A stretch of DNA of 64,000 bases, from positions 362,780,486 to 362,844,485 of the forward strand of contig CAKMRJ010000001.1 in assembly GCA_928212115.1 (NCBI GenBank), read 5' to 3'. A model generated the notes under the pieces. That model was not told the DNA's origin. It did not search any database and was given only the letters and a program-made list of their open reading frames with translations. Origin of the DNA: Lactuca virosa (taxonomy: Eukaryota > Streptophyta > Magnoliopsida > Asterales > Asteraceae). This document shows positions 20,450-31,550 of this stretch, piece by piece (the stretch's first letter is position 1; every line of letters starts with the position of its first letter). The position numbers and the translations under genes are program-made.

Positions 20450-22659
20450 TCTATCTATTATAATAAATGTCACTTTCTTTTCACCATATTCATTTGAAAC
20501 GTTCATGAATCTTCACTTTCCAATAATTAAGAACGACCACTTAATGATTTTCTTTAACTTACATTTTAAACCAAAACGCCCACATTCTTCAACTTTTGAT
20601 TAATTAACTACTACAACTCAAAAGTTTTATAACCTAACACATTTAATTATTATTGATGACACATAATTTGGTTAATAAACTAACATAGACATATACATAG
20701 TTGATATATGTAAATGAGGTTGCTAGAGTTTGAAGAACAAGATAGAGGAAGACAAACCCGACCCAATACATTGGCGAATTCGGCTTTGGACCAGGGTAGC
20801 AAATTTGTAGGGCATCAAAAGAGTCCAGCTATGCTTATAGTATATATTAGAATGGCCCAAAAAAAAAAAAAAAAAACACTTAGCCCATCTATGTGATTTG
20901 TTTACTACGTGAGAAAGAAACCTTGGGAAAGCATGCCTACCTAGAATACATCTCCGATAAATAAAAAGTAAGAACAGATTTCTCTATTTTTCACTTTCAG
21001 TCCATAAGTCGATAATACATAACTCTCAATTCTCAAATCTCAAATTCTTATCAGATGACACTTCACACTTGAGCCTTGAGTCTTGACAGTCCCAATAGAG
21101 AAGCAATTTCTTTAATCTGCTCCGGTTTTATGGTCCGGCTTTCTCTAATATGATACAGCAAGTCCTATTATGAATTTCTGATTTAGTGATTTGGATGTGA
21201 TTCGGTTTTGTTGGCTGTTTCAGAAATCAGATTTGGATGTGTTCATGACTTCAATTTCAAAATTTGTTTATTAAAGTTTATTGGAAATTTTATTTCTTCT
21301 TTATTTTTTTCTTTAGTTCATTGATATGTGTGTGATTTGTTTTTGTTGGCTATTTCATAAATCCGATTTCTCCTCTATTTGTGCTTGATACCTACTGTTT
21401 TAGAAAAAACGAGTGAGTGAGTTCAATTTCGAAATCTTTTTATTAAGGTTTGTTCTAGAAATTTGTTTTTATTTCTTATCTATTTGATTTCTTCTCAGTT
21501 CGGTTTCTTCTCTATTTGATTATACAAAAGAGTCAAAGTATCTAGTTTTTGCATTTGATTTGTGCTCAATATCCGTTGTTTCAGAAAATAGATTTGGGTG
21601 AGTTCAATTTTGAAATCTTTTGTGTTCGATATTTGTTGTCTTAAGATCCTTTCTAAACTATTGTGCTCTTTTTTATGTGATGTGAAGCAGGAGCCAAATT
21701 TATAACTTTTTTTTTTATTTTGAATATTTCAAAGCTGGACTTCTAGAGATAGCACACACCTTGTTTCATAAAATATGCGGGCCGTACCTTGTTTATGGAT
21801 CTTGTTCAATTTAAATGTAGATTTGAACAAATACAATATTTTGAATCTATTTGGTATTTGTTTGATGGTTTCAAATTAATTTTTTTAGTTGATGATGAAT
21901 TAAAATAAAAAAAATGGTGGTCGTATTATTTGTTTGATTCAAAATTTTACCGGCCCTACGGGAAGATATGACCTGAGAAAACACAAATTCTACTTTTGGG
22001 ATGCGTTTATTTACATTGAATGATGAAGCATGTAGATATGATTTTGGAATATATGTACATTTATATAAGAAAAAACTCTACTTTTGAGAGTACATGTATT
22101 TTATATGATTCATGTGGTGTTTTTAAGAGTTATATCATAATATATTGTACACCCATATATTGTATGTTCATACGTGTTAAATACATGAATATTGTTTATG
22201 AGATATCATAATAATATCAAAACAAGAATACTATAACGAGTTTGTTTTTATACATTTACTTTTATATTTAATCAATTACTTTCTTAGATTAATTAAGTAA
22301 ATTAGAATACACTTTTGACTTATATAAAATATTTGGATAACCTAGCTAATATGTATTAGGTAGAAGATTTTGCAGTGTAATTTATATGTCTCAAAAAAAC
22401 ATACTATAAAATATTTAATTTTAAGATGTTATAATATTTACTTGGTTGACTATTCGTTAAAAAATCCATATAATCTTTGTTATATTCATATAAATTAGGC
22501 GATGTTGTGCATAAATAAAATTTTATAGTAAAATGTAGATTTATATATGTTATTAAAAATATTGTTAATATTATAAAATGTATTAGTATAATTTTTTATT
22601 TTTCTATTAAACTTAAATCGATTTTATTTTTTCCACGCAACGCGCGGATGTTCACCTAA
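20450..22659 (+). mobile_element. Non-autonomous Helitron, 2.2 kb
   Basis: The 5' end is TC (tctatctattataataaat, start 20450 or 20454) and the 3' end is ttcacCTAA preceded by a GC-rich hairpin ccacgcaacgcgcgga. The site lies between A and T as expected for Helitrons, with no target duplication. Just inside the 5' end is the tttcaccatattcatttgaaac box that also occurs in the Helitrons at 41131 and in the 49275-56307 array. The interior (20990-21650) contains a degenerate direct repeat around tttggatgtgattcggtttt and gttggctgtttcagaaatc; no helicase and no recognised captured gene were found. Confidence 0.75.
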
Positions 22660-22674
22660 TAATAACCATAAATT

Positions 22675-22815
22675 TGAAATTTTCCTCAAAATGATCACCT
22701 ATTTTGCAATGAAGTCACTACGAAATTGTGGACCCAATGCAAAGTTGTTATAAATGTTGTCTTTTGTGTCACTAGACTTGGTAGTGAAAATCTGAAATTG
22801 TTCTTATCACTGCAA
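22675..22815. repeat. Dispersed ~135-bp repeat, copy 2
   Basis: Counterpart of 1588-1720 (cacctattttgcaatgaagt, gtggacccaatg, then ctgaaattgttctta). It immediately follows the Helitron end. From 22816 to about 23060 nothing else is recognised. Confidence 0.45.
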
Positions 22816-23514
22816 AATTAAAAACTTTTTAATAAAAGTCACTACAGTTTTTTAACAATTTCGATTCTAGCCGCCCCCAAATCCGGATCCGAGTTTACAC
22901 GATCCAAGATAACATCAATATCATAAAGCTTCTACAAGAACTCAGTTTTAACTTTTAACCCAACGATTTTATGCAGCAACCCGTATATGCCAAATCCTCG
23001 ACATCTCTATAATCCCTTTAAGTTTATTTTTGAAGATAAAAAACTTAATAGAACTTTTACATGTTGACACACTAACCCTGAGCACCATTACTAGCCATTT
23101 CAAACTGATTATCCCAGAAATCACAAACAAATAATAAATCTAAGCATCTCATTTTGGTTTCTTGAATTCACAAAACTACAATGATATGATCTATGCAAAG
23201 ATTGTTGATCCACTTTCTCTTCATGCGACTCTTGAATCCACAAAGATTAGTGGATAATATATTCATTTATCCACCATTATTGCTCCATTTCTTTCAATCA
23301 CCTTGACAATGTCTTCCTTGTAACCTGTAAAATCGTAACCAAGAACATGACCAAACTCCACATACATATCCATCACTCCAATCAAAGAACCAATAGGTAT
23401 GATCTTCTTCCTTAACAAGTGCTTCTTGTAATGTCACACTTTATGATCTGATGAGTCAAACACTACACGCTGACTACTAGCGCCAACGCCAGCTCTAGAA
23501 TGAGCAGTGTCAGC

Positions 23515-23875
23515 GTGAACTATATGATCTTGGGGATCATATATATTAGGCAGTTATACGTTGTATATATAGGATAGATGTATGACCCGTAATCTTAGCG
23601 ATTAGGATCAGACCTTTACATAGATTAGTATACATTCCCTAAATAGTGGGATCTTCGTTATTGTAATCATATATAATTAACATTAGGGTGAAACCCTAAT
23701 GTAAGCTTTGTGTCGTCTTTGTGACCTCGTTCTCTTTGTAAGAACCCTCTTTCTTAGTGAAAGTATATATGTGATTATATGTGTTCTTCCGTTTTCTGTT
23801 TAATCATTGCTTTGTTTGTTTATTCTTTGTTATTCATACTTGAGTGTATCTAATCGATACATACCTTCACTTCTT
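23515..23875 (+). mobile_element. LTR-like insertion in the LINE
   Basis: A block of about 360 bp interrupts the LINE reading between LPRLSRKK and the AHSRAGVGASS segment. It has LTR-like composition: cttggggatcatatatatta, a gggtgaaaccctaatgtaag stretch, then agaaccctctttctta and a T-rich tail to aatcgatacat. Exact ends and a target duplication could not be fixed, so a solo LTR is only the best guess. Confidence 0.35.
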
Positions 23876-24452
23876 TCTGGACAGACGTGGAAGATGAAAA
23901 AGAACATTGGGATTTACCACTGTTGTAGAGGTCGAATGTATCGGCGACACGCATATTTTCCCGTTAATCCCAGAGGGAAAGGAATCGAAGAAATCACTTT
24001 TTCCAGCAGCCTTGCTCGAACCAGATTTCTCCTTGTCGCCCTTTTGCTTTGTCAATTCAACATTGAAAGGTCCGCTTCCATCATTTGTGTTTCTCGACTT
24101 ACCTTTATTCTTTATAACTTCATTGTTTTTATCCACCTCTGGTTCATCTCTCAAATCATCCACAAGTTCTTGATCCACCATATCACTCCATTGAGCCGAA
24201 GGTGCCCCATAGTGAGCTTTCGTTTTATTAAACTGGACCTTAGGCTCACCCATCTCCCTTTTAATGTGTAATTAATTAGGTTCACTTAACACGTCTTTCA
24301 CCAAACCCTCCTTCATATTTACTAACAGAGGTAAGAAGTTGTGCATCACAAAGCCATCCCCCTCTTCATTGCTGTTTCCACCATAGTCCTCCTTATACTC
24401 ATAGTTATCCTCATGTTGTAGAGACATGTTCGGGCAGTTATCATCTATGTTA

Positions 24453-25799
24453 GAGTAAATTACACGATACGTCCCTGGTTCAAGTGTCAAATTACACGTT
24501 TAGTCCCTAATTTCAAAAATTAACTCAGATCGTCCCTCGTATGATTAAAAGTTGCACGTTTCATCCCTAACAGACATAAAATGACTATATTGCCCTTTTC
24601 TATTTCTTAATCAGTTTTTTAACATTTATTTTGCAATTTATACATTAAAAGAAATGAAATATTGTGATTAATATTTTAGTGGGACCCACCAGCTCTTACA
24701 CTCACCTATCCATCGCCCTCCACCCCCTTATTCATCAAATACATTTCCCGGCACCACCACCAGCCACATTTCCGACACCACGCTCAACTCCGACTGTTAA
24801 ATCTCAGCCATTAAAGACTACTCCCTCCTATTTTCCAAACATGACATAAACAAACAAACACACAATAAATTTGTTTTCCATTAAAACCCAAAATGCACAT
24901 TCCATCTAAAATCGAAGCTTGGTTAGTGCCATTAATGGAATCTAGTTTCTTCCCGTCTTGCCATTGACAGTGAACATGATATGGTTGATACCCAGTGGCT
25001 CAAATCCATTTATTTCTAATTATTTCCATTGACAACAACCATTCATCTGGAACCCTAAAATCAGTTGCAACAAGAAAGAGGGTTAAACCATAAATCAAGA
25101 ACTCGATTTGCTGAAACAGAGAGAATGAGAAGTTACTCAGAAAATCGATTTTAGGCTTACAGAGATCCACCATCACCATATTGACGACATATTCTTCATT
25201 GGGTTGTGGGTTCGATTTTTGCTACAGTAATTGTAGGGGTTTTAACGATGATTCTCGGTGGTGGAGGAGTGATTGGACAAGCTGTTTCAGGGTTTTTGTG
25301 ATGGTGGAGACTGTGGCTGGGTCTTTCTTTGGAGACTAGTGTGATGGTGATTGCAGATTTGGTGGTTCCATCGGCAATGGTTATTGAGTCGTTGATGGTT
25401 CCATCGGAGACGGGATGATGGCGATCCTTCAGATCCAGAAATCCTTTACAAACATCTCGCCGGAGATTATGATGACGATGATGGTGGTTCCACCGGACAC
25501 TGTTGGTGGTTCTTCTTCACGAGGATAGAAAAAAGTATGAGAATGTTAGGGGTGGATGAGAGTAGAGGGTAAGGAGCAGTAGGGGGTATTGTTTTTAATA
25601 AAAAAAGAAATCAAAAATAATAAACAAATGAAAAGTAAATGAAAAATAAATAGAATAGGGTATTATAGTCATTTCATGTCTGTCAAGGACGAAACGTGCA
25701 ACTTTTAATTATACCAGGGATGATCCGAGTTAATTTTGAAATTAAGGACTAAACGTGCAATTTAGCACTTAGACCAGGGACGAATCGTGTAATTTACTC
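24453..25799. mobile_element. Mutator-type MITE, 1.35 kb, 9-bp target duplication
   Basis: The ends gagtaaattacacgat and atcgtgtaatttactc are part of inverted repeats of about 145 bp that also share cacgtttagtcc and gcacgtttc blocks. Flanks are tctatgtta (24444-24452) and tctacgtta (25800-25808), a 9-bp duplication with one mismatch. Removing the element restores the LINE frame (IINV-DNCPNM). The interior (24900-25560) is richer in GC, with ggtggttccatcgg-like repeats, but no protein family is recognised. Confidence 0.9.
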
Positions 25800-25896
25800 T
25801 CTACGTTAATAATCATGGGGCACCACGAAGCAATCTCCCGAACAACTACAATATATTCAGTCTCATCGACATTAACAAGAAGATTATCAACATTAG

Positions 25897-26082
25897 CAGG
25901 GGCGTAGCTAAGCATTCACAAGGTAGGTCCTAGGACCTACCTTTTTATTTTCAATACAACAAATATATATATAAAAAATTTAGGGCCTACCTTATTTTTG
26001 CTAAAATACCTACACTTTCATAGTTTTTTCAGTTTCATTTAAATAAGGAACCACGTTGTTTTTTGTTCTAGATTCGCCACTG
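25897..26082. mobile_element. hAT-type MITE, 186 bp, 8-bp target duplication
   Basis: The ends are caggggcgtagct and ttcgccactg, an imperfect CAGGGGCG-type inverted repeat typical of hAT elements. The perfect 8-bp duplication aacattag flanks it (25889-25896 and 26083-26090). Excising it joins the LINE frame (NDPNV-DNLLV). No coding capacity. Confidence 0.92.
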
Positions 26083-26180
26083 AACATTAGGGTCATTAAG
26101 TGTGGAGTTAATACATACTTTTCCATAGCTTAGTTGTTCATCAAGATCCTCATCCGCAAATAAAACTCTTCCACGCTTCT

Positions 26181-26900
26181 CTGGTTAGGTCTTGAGCATT
26201 CCCCAATCAAATTTTTAACCCTAATTATTTCCATTTATAATCCTTATAGATCGTCATCCCTAATACAATGTCTCATTCGGGGAAGAAGAATTTAAAATAC
26301 GTCAAGAGATTCTGGCGCTTGGAACCCGCCGGAATAGTGATCGCCGCTGTAAGGTTTCTCTCTAAGGTCCTTATTTGATCCACTTTTATACATTGTATAG
26401 AGATTACGACCTAAAAAACTTTTCGTGTCTTTGTACTTGATGTATACCAATGCAATATACCATAATTAAGCCCTCAAGGGGTCCTTCATATTTTCTCTAA
26501 ATATACACTATCTACAACCTTATCTTAATTGCAAGTCCCTGACATCGTTCTCCACATATCACTATTGAATCAATGACTTTGAATTCCCATCTTTGCAAAC
26601 AGTGTGGTATCTTAATTAGCTTGGTTGAACGACTGGTATACCTAAGCAAGCCGAAGAAAGGAATTTGTTCCCTTAAGTGAAATTTATTAAAAATAACCTA
26701 AAAACATTGGAACCGAATGCAATTTAAGTTTCGCTGGCTTCCATTATTTCATTTCATAACTTCGTTTTCTCCACTCTAAAAAGGTAATCAAAATAAAAAT
26801 AGTAGTGATAATTGTAATTATAAACTGAAATTAGAAAAAGTTCTCAAATTATAAATCACACAACCATACATCAGGCTATTTCACAATACAAATACTGAAA
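26181..26900. other. Interval between LINE relic and MLP-like gene
   Basis: Apart from a possible small exon at 26268-26348, nothing supported is seen; the stretch 26380-26900 is AT-rich non-coding sequence. Confidence 0.5.
26268..26348 (+). other. Orphan first-exon-like ORF (27 codons)
   Basis: ATG in good context (acaATGtct) opens MSHSGKKNLKYVKRFWRLEP then AGIVIAA, ending at a canonical donor gtaagg at 26349. It resembles the first exon of a small basic protein with the start of a hydrophobic segment, but no downstream exon was identified and no family is recognised. It could be a captured or orphaned exon, or chance. Confidence 0.25.
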
Positions 26901-26955
26901 TACATATCTTAACAAGCAGCCAATATTTATTATCATTATTTATCAACAACCTTTT

Positions 26956-26961
26956 TTTATT
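26956..26961 (-). terminator. Poly(A) signal AATAAA for the MLP-like gene
   Basis: aataaa on the minus strand, about 36 bp after the stop codon. Confidence 0.5.
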
Positions 26962-26996
26962 GCAAACCCAGTACCCTTTGATCGTTTCCATCATAG

Positions 26997-27531
26997 CTAC
27001 TTGAAAAGATGACCATCCACATCTTCGACGACTGCACAAAGCAAGTCCAGATAGTGTGTTGGATCAGGAAGACTTGCATTCACTTTCTCGAACTCCATAG
27101 TCCATATAACCAACTTCTTATCCCCCTTATCTTCAGTACTGAAAGTGAGGATTACGGGATTATAGAACTCCAACACAGCTCCTTCTATCACCTTGTACAC
27201 AATTTTGTGAAATTCATCGTCAACTTCTTCAATGATTACTTTCGCAGTTTCCACTTTTCCATCTACGGAAAAACCCTATAATTAGTTTAAACATGCAGAT
27301 AGAACAATTTTTATGTTGAGGTAGTCGTAGTGATCAGTAGTTTACCAGGTAGAAGTTCCATTGAATTACAGACCCAGGAGCATCCCATTGACCAGAAACT
27401 AAATGGCAAGCTTCAACCTTATCTGGGGCAATGACTGCCAAATCGTTATGGTTGTTCTTGTAGACTCCATGGACCTGGTGACGATGACATTTCACTTCAA
27501 CTTCACGCACTATCTTTCCTGTTGTAGCCAT
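26997..27531 (-). CDS. MLP-like protein (major latex protein, Bet v 1 / PR-10 superfamily)
   Basis: Two exons on the minus strand: 27531-27346 (62 codons, MATTGKIVREVEVKCHRHQV start) and 27275-26997 (92 codons plus TAG). The donor is CTG|GTAAAC and the acceptor TATAG|GGT; this choice keeps the frame (FYL-GFSVDGKVETAK). The product is 154 residues, the usual length of this family (about 150-155). Family landmarks are SGQWDAPGSVIQW (the loop equivalent to GDWGTVGSVIFW), VIEGAVLEFY, KLVIWTMEFEKVNASLPDPT and the C-terminal helix DLLCAVVEDVDGHLFK. Members are cytosolic small proteins with a hydrophobic ligand cavity, linked to stress and defence; the specific role here is unknown. One single intron at about codon 62 is typical. 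No lesion is seen, so it is probably functional. Confidence 0.9.
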
Positions 27532-27601
27532 CTTTGTTTCTTGCGAGCCTAGCTAGCAACTTCTCAGTAGTACTACTTGAACAAATCATGAGGCTGTGAG
27601 G

Positions 27602-27611
27602 TATTTATATA
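27602..27611 (-). promoter_or_regulatory. TATA box of the MLP-like gene
   Basis: tatataaata on the minus strand, about 71-80 bp upstream of the ATG, a plausible core promoter for this gene. Confidence 0.65.
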
Positions 27612-27757
27612 TGGATGTTAGCGTGTTTGTTAGGGTATATGTATAGTTAACTATGTTTATGGTTAACTATGATTCTTTCTATGACGAAAATTATAAAATA
27701 ATTTTTTTTAACGGCTAGTTAGTGGTTATATGTTAAATTCACTGAGTTAGTTATTTC

Positions 27758-27795
27758 GTATATGTCCCACATTGAAGTATATGTCCCACATTGAA
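27758..27795. repeat. 19-bp tandem duplication upstream of MLP
   Basis: gtatatgtcccacattgaa occurs twice in tandem about 230 bp upstream of the MLP start codon. The atgtcccacattg motif is widespread in plant terminal repeats; a regulatory role is not shown. Confidence 0.8.
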
Positions 27796-27927
27796 CACGA
27801 AACCCTCTTTTCTAAGAAGAGGCTTCCATCTCTACCAAATAGATTAGTCCTACGTTATAAGTGTTATATTGCTATATAGGAAACTTAGTTAAATTCATGT
27901 AAGATGGATTAAAGGAAATATATATGA

Positions 27928-28045
27928 TAAAGAAACACATGTTTAACATACAAAAAACAAATTTATCAAGAGACGCAATTTTTTGCACTAATATAAGCAC
28001 CGATTGACACACGGTTGTTTAACTTTTATCACTTCAAGCTATAGT
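27928..28045. repeat. Dispersed ~100-bp repeat, copy 3
   Basis: gaaacacatgtttaacat to tatcacttcaagctat. It lies about 0.4 kb upstream of the MLP start and is related to 1016-1115 and 20277-20385. From 28046 to 28465 only non-coding sequence is seen. Confidence 0.55.
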
Positions 28046-28465
28046 ATATTTTTTTTGGAACAGCACGATTATATAAAAGAAAAGTGAGAGGCCAGCGGAA
28101 AAGGATACATGATCAATCAATACTTTAAAATCTACTAGAAATCAATAAAAAGGAAAAGCCTTTAACAAAGTATTATATCACTACACTACAAGACTCAAGC
28201 GTACAAGACCAGGCCCAAGGTAGGGCCCAAATGTTTTTCATAAGCCTATTATATAAAAATGGGTTGCCTGGCCGCAGCGGAGGAAGACGAAGAGTACAAT
28301 TAGGGTCGGAAATCAAAATTCCAAAACAAAAATGTTACCATATAAACAAATCTAACAAATATTTTTTTTATATAAATTTCTAATTATTCTAATTTAATTA
28401 CAAGAAAATTGACTTTTCAGAAACGACAAATATTTTTTATATAAATATTTTTTTATGAAAAGTCG

Positions 28466-29372
28466 TCCCTAAAGATTTGGTAGTTGGCCACCGTCAAACC
28501 TCCGCCGGTGCTCATCGGGGATATGATTTTGCTTACCGAAAATAAGTTCGGCTTGCTTACATATCCCTTCGTCAGGAAATAAAAGTGGGCTCCTTGTGTA
28601 GTTGTGGATCTCACTTCTACTCCACCTCCACCGGAAACAAGATTTTGCTCGGGCATCGTTCTCACCGGAAAGAAATTGCACTCGGTATTCTAATTTCGCT
28701 TTCTTTATCTCTCTATTTTTAAAGTCTCAATAGTGTGTAAAGTAAGGACAAGAGTCAGGGGCGGAACACGAGCGTTTGAAGTAGGGGGCCGAAACCAAAA
28801 TTCAAAAAAGACATAACTTTTTTAACAAATAGATTGAAAAAAACAAATGGTTTAACAAAAATACAATCTAAAATAAGACAATATAATAATAAATTCTCAA
28901 TCGCTCAATAAATTAACAAAACACAATAACGTGTGAGTATTGACTATTGAGAAAAGTTTTTTTCAAATTCTTTAGTATCTATGTAAAATAATTAAATGTT
29001 TTTCTAGTTTTTTTTCACTTTTGCAGCCTTTGAGATATTGCAGACAATTGATTTGAAGTTTTTAACAAATCATAATCGTATTACTGATTACTCTTGTCCT
29101 TACTTTTCACACTATTGAGACTTTAAAAAGATAGCGATAAAGAAAGTGAAATTAGAATACCAAGTGCAATTTCTTTCCGGTGAGAACGATGCCCGAGCAA
29201 AATCTTGTTTCCGGTGGAAGCGGAGGAGAAGTGAGATCCACAACTACACAAGGAGCCCACTTTTATTTCCTGACGAAGGGATATGTAAGCAAGCCGAACT
29301 TATTTTCGGTAAGCAAAATCTTATCCCCGATGAGCACTGGCGGAGGTCTGACGATGGCCAACTACCAAAGGG
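28466..29372. repeat. Long inverted repeat, arms about 280 bp
   Basis: The left arm (about 28474-28756) and right arm (about 29091-29372) are inverted copies with few differences. The same peptide-like frame (MRTMPEQNLVSGG, HFYFLTKGYVSKPNLFSVSK) is read leftward from the left arm and rightward from the right arm. The spacer is about 335 bp. The arms are GC-richer than the surroundings and could form a long hairpin if transcribed. The protein-like frame matches no family recognised here. Confidence 0.88.
28757..29090. other. Spacer of the inverted repeat with hAT-like end
   Basis: It begins caggggcggaacacgag, which resembles a hAT terminus, but no matching right end or 8-bp duplication is visible. 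The rest is AT-rich. Confidence 0.3.
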
Positions 29373-29469
29373 TGAAAGTTATTTGAAGTGTGCAAAGTTT
29401 GAGCTTTTAACGAAGCCTCCGGTGAGCGCCAGTGGCAGTGGTGAAATGCGTATAAGTTTTTAGGGTTTT

Positions 29470-29860
29470 CAATCTTTCAAAGGAGGTAGTTTGATGAGCT
29501 TTGGCTCTTTCAAAAAAAAAATCTTTAAAAGGAGGTTCACATATATTTATAAATCAGGTAGGTTGATTGGTTTTTTGATAAGATTTAAATTTCTTAGATT
29601 AGATCAGAAAGTTTCATTTTAAGATTTAAATTTTAAGATTAGATACGGAAGTTTCATTATCCTCATGAAATACAAAATTGTATTACGCACTGCTTAATAG
29701 GCTAAAAAACGGAACCAAACTTCTTTTGTATAGCTTTTTGTTGGTTTGAATTTTGAAATCTTTAGGGACCACATGTTGCCCGTATATGTTTTTATTATAT
29801 TTGAATGTGGTAAATTTTTCTAATATTTTCCACGCTTAATACTAATATGTGACATTGAAT
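29470..29860. other. No feature seen
   Basis: About 390 bp of AT-rich sequence between the inverted repeat and the TA microsatellite; nothing recognised. Confidence 0.5.

Positions 29861-29861
<1 letters not shown>

Positions 29862-29950
<89 letters not shown>
29862..29950. repeat. (AT)n microsatellite, left border of element A
   Basis: About 89 bp of AT dinucleotide, ending exactly where the terminal sequence aggcttaggttattc begins. Confidence 0.97.
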
Positions 29951-29953
<3 letters not shown>

Positions 29954-30823
29954 CTTAGGTTATTCTATTCAAAGTAATTATTGTGTTATTGTATACATAA
30001 ATGTGGGCCAATCATTTTACTTATTTTAAAAAAGTGATTAATACATATTATTGAATTAAATATAATTGAAAAATATCATCCAATTTAACTAGAAGGGTAT
30101 TTTAGTCAATTAATATAGATTTAATAAAGGAAATTTGCATATTTTAAGGGATCATAGATTCTATTAATTTTAAAAATCCGATTTTTACTAATTATAAGGT
30201 TTTTAATTCGGACATTCTGACATAATATGTTTGAGTATGTTCAAAAATAAAAATATTCTAGAACAATAAAATAATAAAAATATTCTTGAACATATTTCTT
30301 GATCATGACTTTAAAAATTTCTTGTAGAATAACAAATTCTCGAACCAGCAATTGAAGAATTAAAACAAAAATTACATTAATTCTTATAGAATACATGTAA
30401 CATTTGTTAAGAATTACATTTATTGTTAAAGAATAAAACTAAAAAACTTTCAAATCGAGAAAAAAAACATCAAAATCTAACAAATACACTAATTCATTCT
30501 AAAAGAATAATGTTGCTAAGAAACACTTTTAATTTTGTTGTCCGTTCTTCAAGCATCAACTTCTGTGAAAACAAATCCAATTGTAGTTTAGAATCCAATA
30601 ACGCATTAGCAAATGATAAATAAAAAACTATATTCCTTTGGAAAAATATGCGGACTTGTTAACTGCACCAAAACCAATAACCAAAAATTGTAGAACCTGT
30701 ATAATCAATGAGAAAATATTTATATTCCATTCCAACAGAATTAGAATTCGTGTTTCCATTCCGATAGAATCTGAATTCGTGATTCTATTCTGATAGAATT
30801 GGAATGGTATAAAATACACAAAC

Positions 30824-30897
30824 CGATTTAATGCTTCTAGAACATCAGAAGGGGCGAGATTAAGTTCATCAAGAAATATCCAATGACCATTTCTAGT
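30824..30897 (-). pseudogene. MDN1: Captured exon of midasin (MDN1, AAA ATPase)
   Basis: A 74-bp exon on the minus strand encodes TRNGHWIFLDELNLAPSDVL followed by EALNR. This is the very conserved Walker B-type segment of midasin/REA1, the giant dynein-like AAA ATPase that removes assembly factors from pre-60S ribosomal particles. It is bordered by a canonical acceptor (aaacag|ACTAG) and donor (AAATCG|gtttgt). Retention of intron borders shows that genomic DNA, not mRNA, was captured. No other midasin exon is clearly readable nearby, so it is a fragment carried by element A. Confidence 0.8.
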
Positions 30898-31192
30898 CTG
30901 TTTCAGAAATCATAACAGAAATCAAAAGCATAATCTATTTGAAAAGAAATAAGAGCGAACGTCACATCAAAAATTAAATGACAGTAATATAATAACAATT
31001 TAGCAAACATATGAAATCAGAAATTCAGAATAGCATAGAATCGGAAAATAATCAATATCAAAAAATTATCAAAATCACAGCAACATCAAAACTTAAATCA
31101 CAGCAACATCAAAAAATTCATATCAATTACCAAACATCAGATTTGAGTTCTTTTTGGAGTTGCCAACATATATTGAGAAACAAGAACAAAGA

Positions 31193-31550
31193 TTATGCGA
31201 TGGATATGGATATGTTTCTGAATTGAAAGAGGTTGTTGATTTGGAACTGAATTGGAGGCAGGTTCTCAAGGAATTTAAGAGTTAATGGTCCTTTAGGGAT
31301 AAAACCAATAGGTATATCACCTGAAAGCCAGTTGTTGGAAAGGTCTAGAGATGAAAGGTACTTGCAAGAAGCGAGAGTGCTCGGAAGGTTTTCGGTGAAC
31401 TTATTACCGGAGAAATTACGCGTGACCATATTTGCACAGTTGGAGAGAGAAACAGACAAAACTGAAGAATCGGAAAGTTTGTTTTTTGATAAGCTTATAG
31501 AACGAAGGCTAGTGCATGTCAGAAACAACGACTGAACATCTACAGTCGCC
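31193..31550 (-). pseudogene. Captured leucine-rich-repeat (receptor-type) gene fragment
   Basis: A minus-strand frame encodes consecutive LRR units: FLTCTSLRSISLSKNKLSD, SLSNCANMVTRNFSGNKF and LPSTLASCKYLSSLDLSNNW then LSGDIP. The xxLxxLxLSxNxLSGxIP pattern is the plant extracellular LRR of receptor kinases and receptor-like proteins; BRI1-like receptors have this 'S-C' style. Upstream reading PTIDLSATVDVQSLF extends it slightly. No signal peptide, transmembrane segment or kinase is present. The downstream end (IPKGPLTLKFLENLPPIQF) is degenerate. It is a passenger in element A. Confidence 0.75.

Larger units (their letters stand above)
23060..26180 (-). pseudogene. LINE (non-LTR retrotransposon) relic, nested with three insertions
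   Basis: Minus-strand reading from 26180 gives KRGRVLFADEDLDEQL and SYGKVCINSTLNDPNVDNLL. Across the hAT MITE and the Mutator-type MITE, the frame continues cleanly as VNVDETEYIVVVREIASWCP, then DNCPNMSLQHEDNYEYKED. Further on it reads KVQFNKTKAHYGAPSAQWSD and, past the LTR-like block, RKKIIPIGSLIGVMDMYVEF, FGHVLGYDFTGYKEDIVKVI and VDK. An endonuclease-like start follows: MNILSTNLCGFKSRMKRKWI ... QETKM. This order (ORF1 C-terminus, then APE endonuclease start) fits plant L1-type LINEs. RT is absent, the 5' end is truncated, and stops are frequent towards the left. The plus-strand frame over 23807-24271 is only its antisense. Confidence 0.72.

Noticed and set aside
23807..24271. Plus-strand 154-codon frame
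   Set aside because: It is antisense to the LINE reading frame and crosses the border of the LTR-like insertion.
28453..29463. Two related short proteins on opposite strands
   Set aside because: They are the two arms of an inverted repeat; overlapping frames exist in both arms and there is no promoter or family support.
31332..31535. Plus-strand 67-codon frame
   Set aside because: It is antisense to the LRR fragment.
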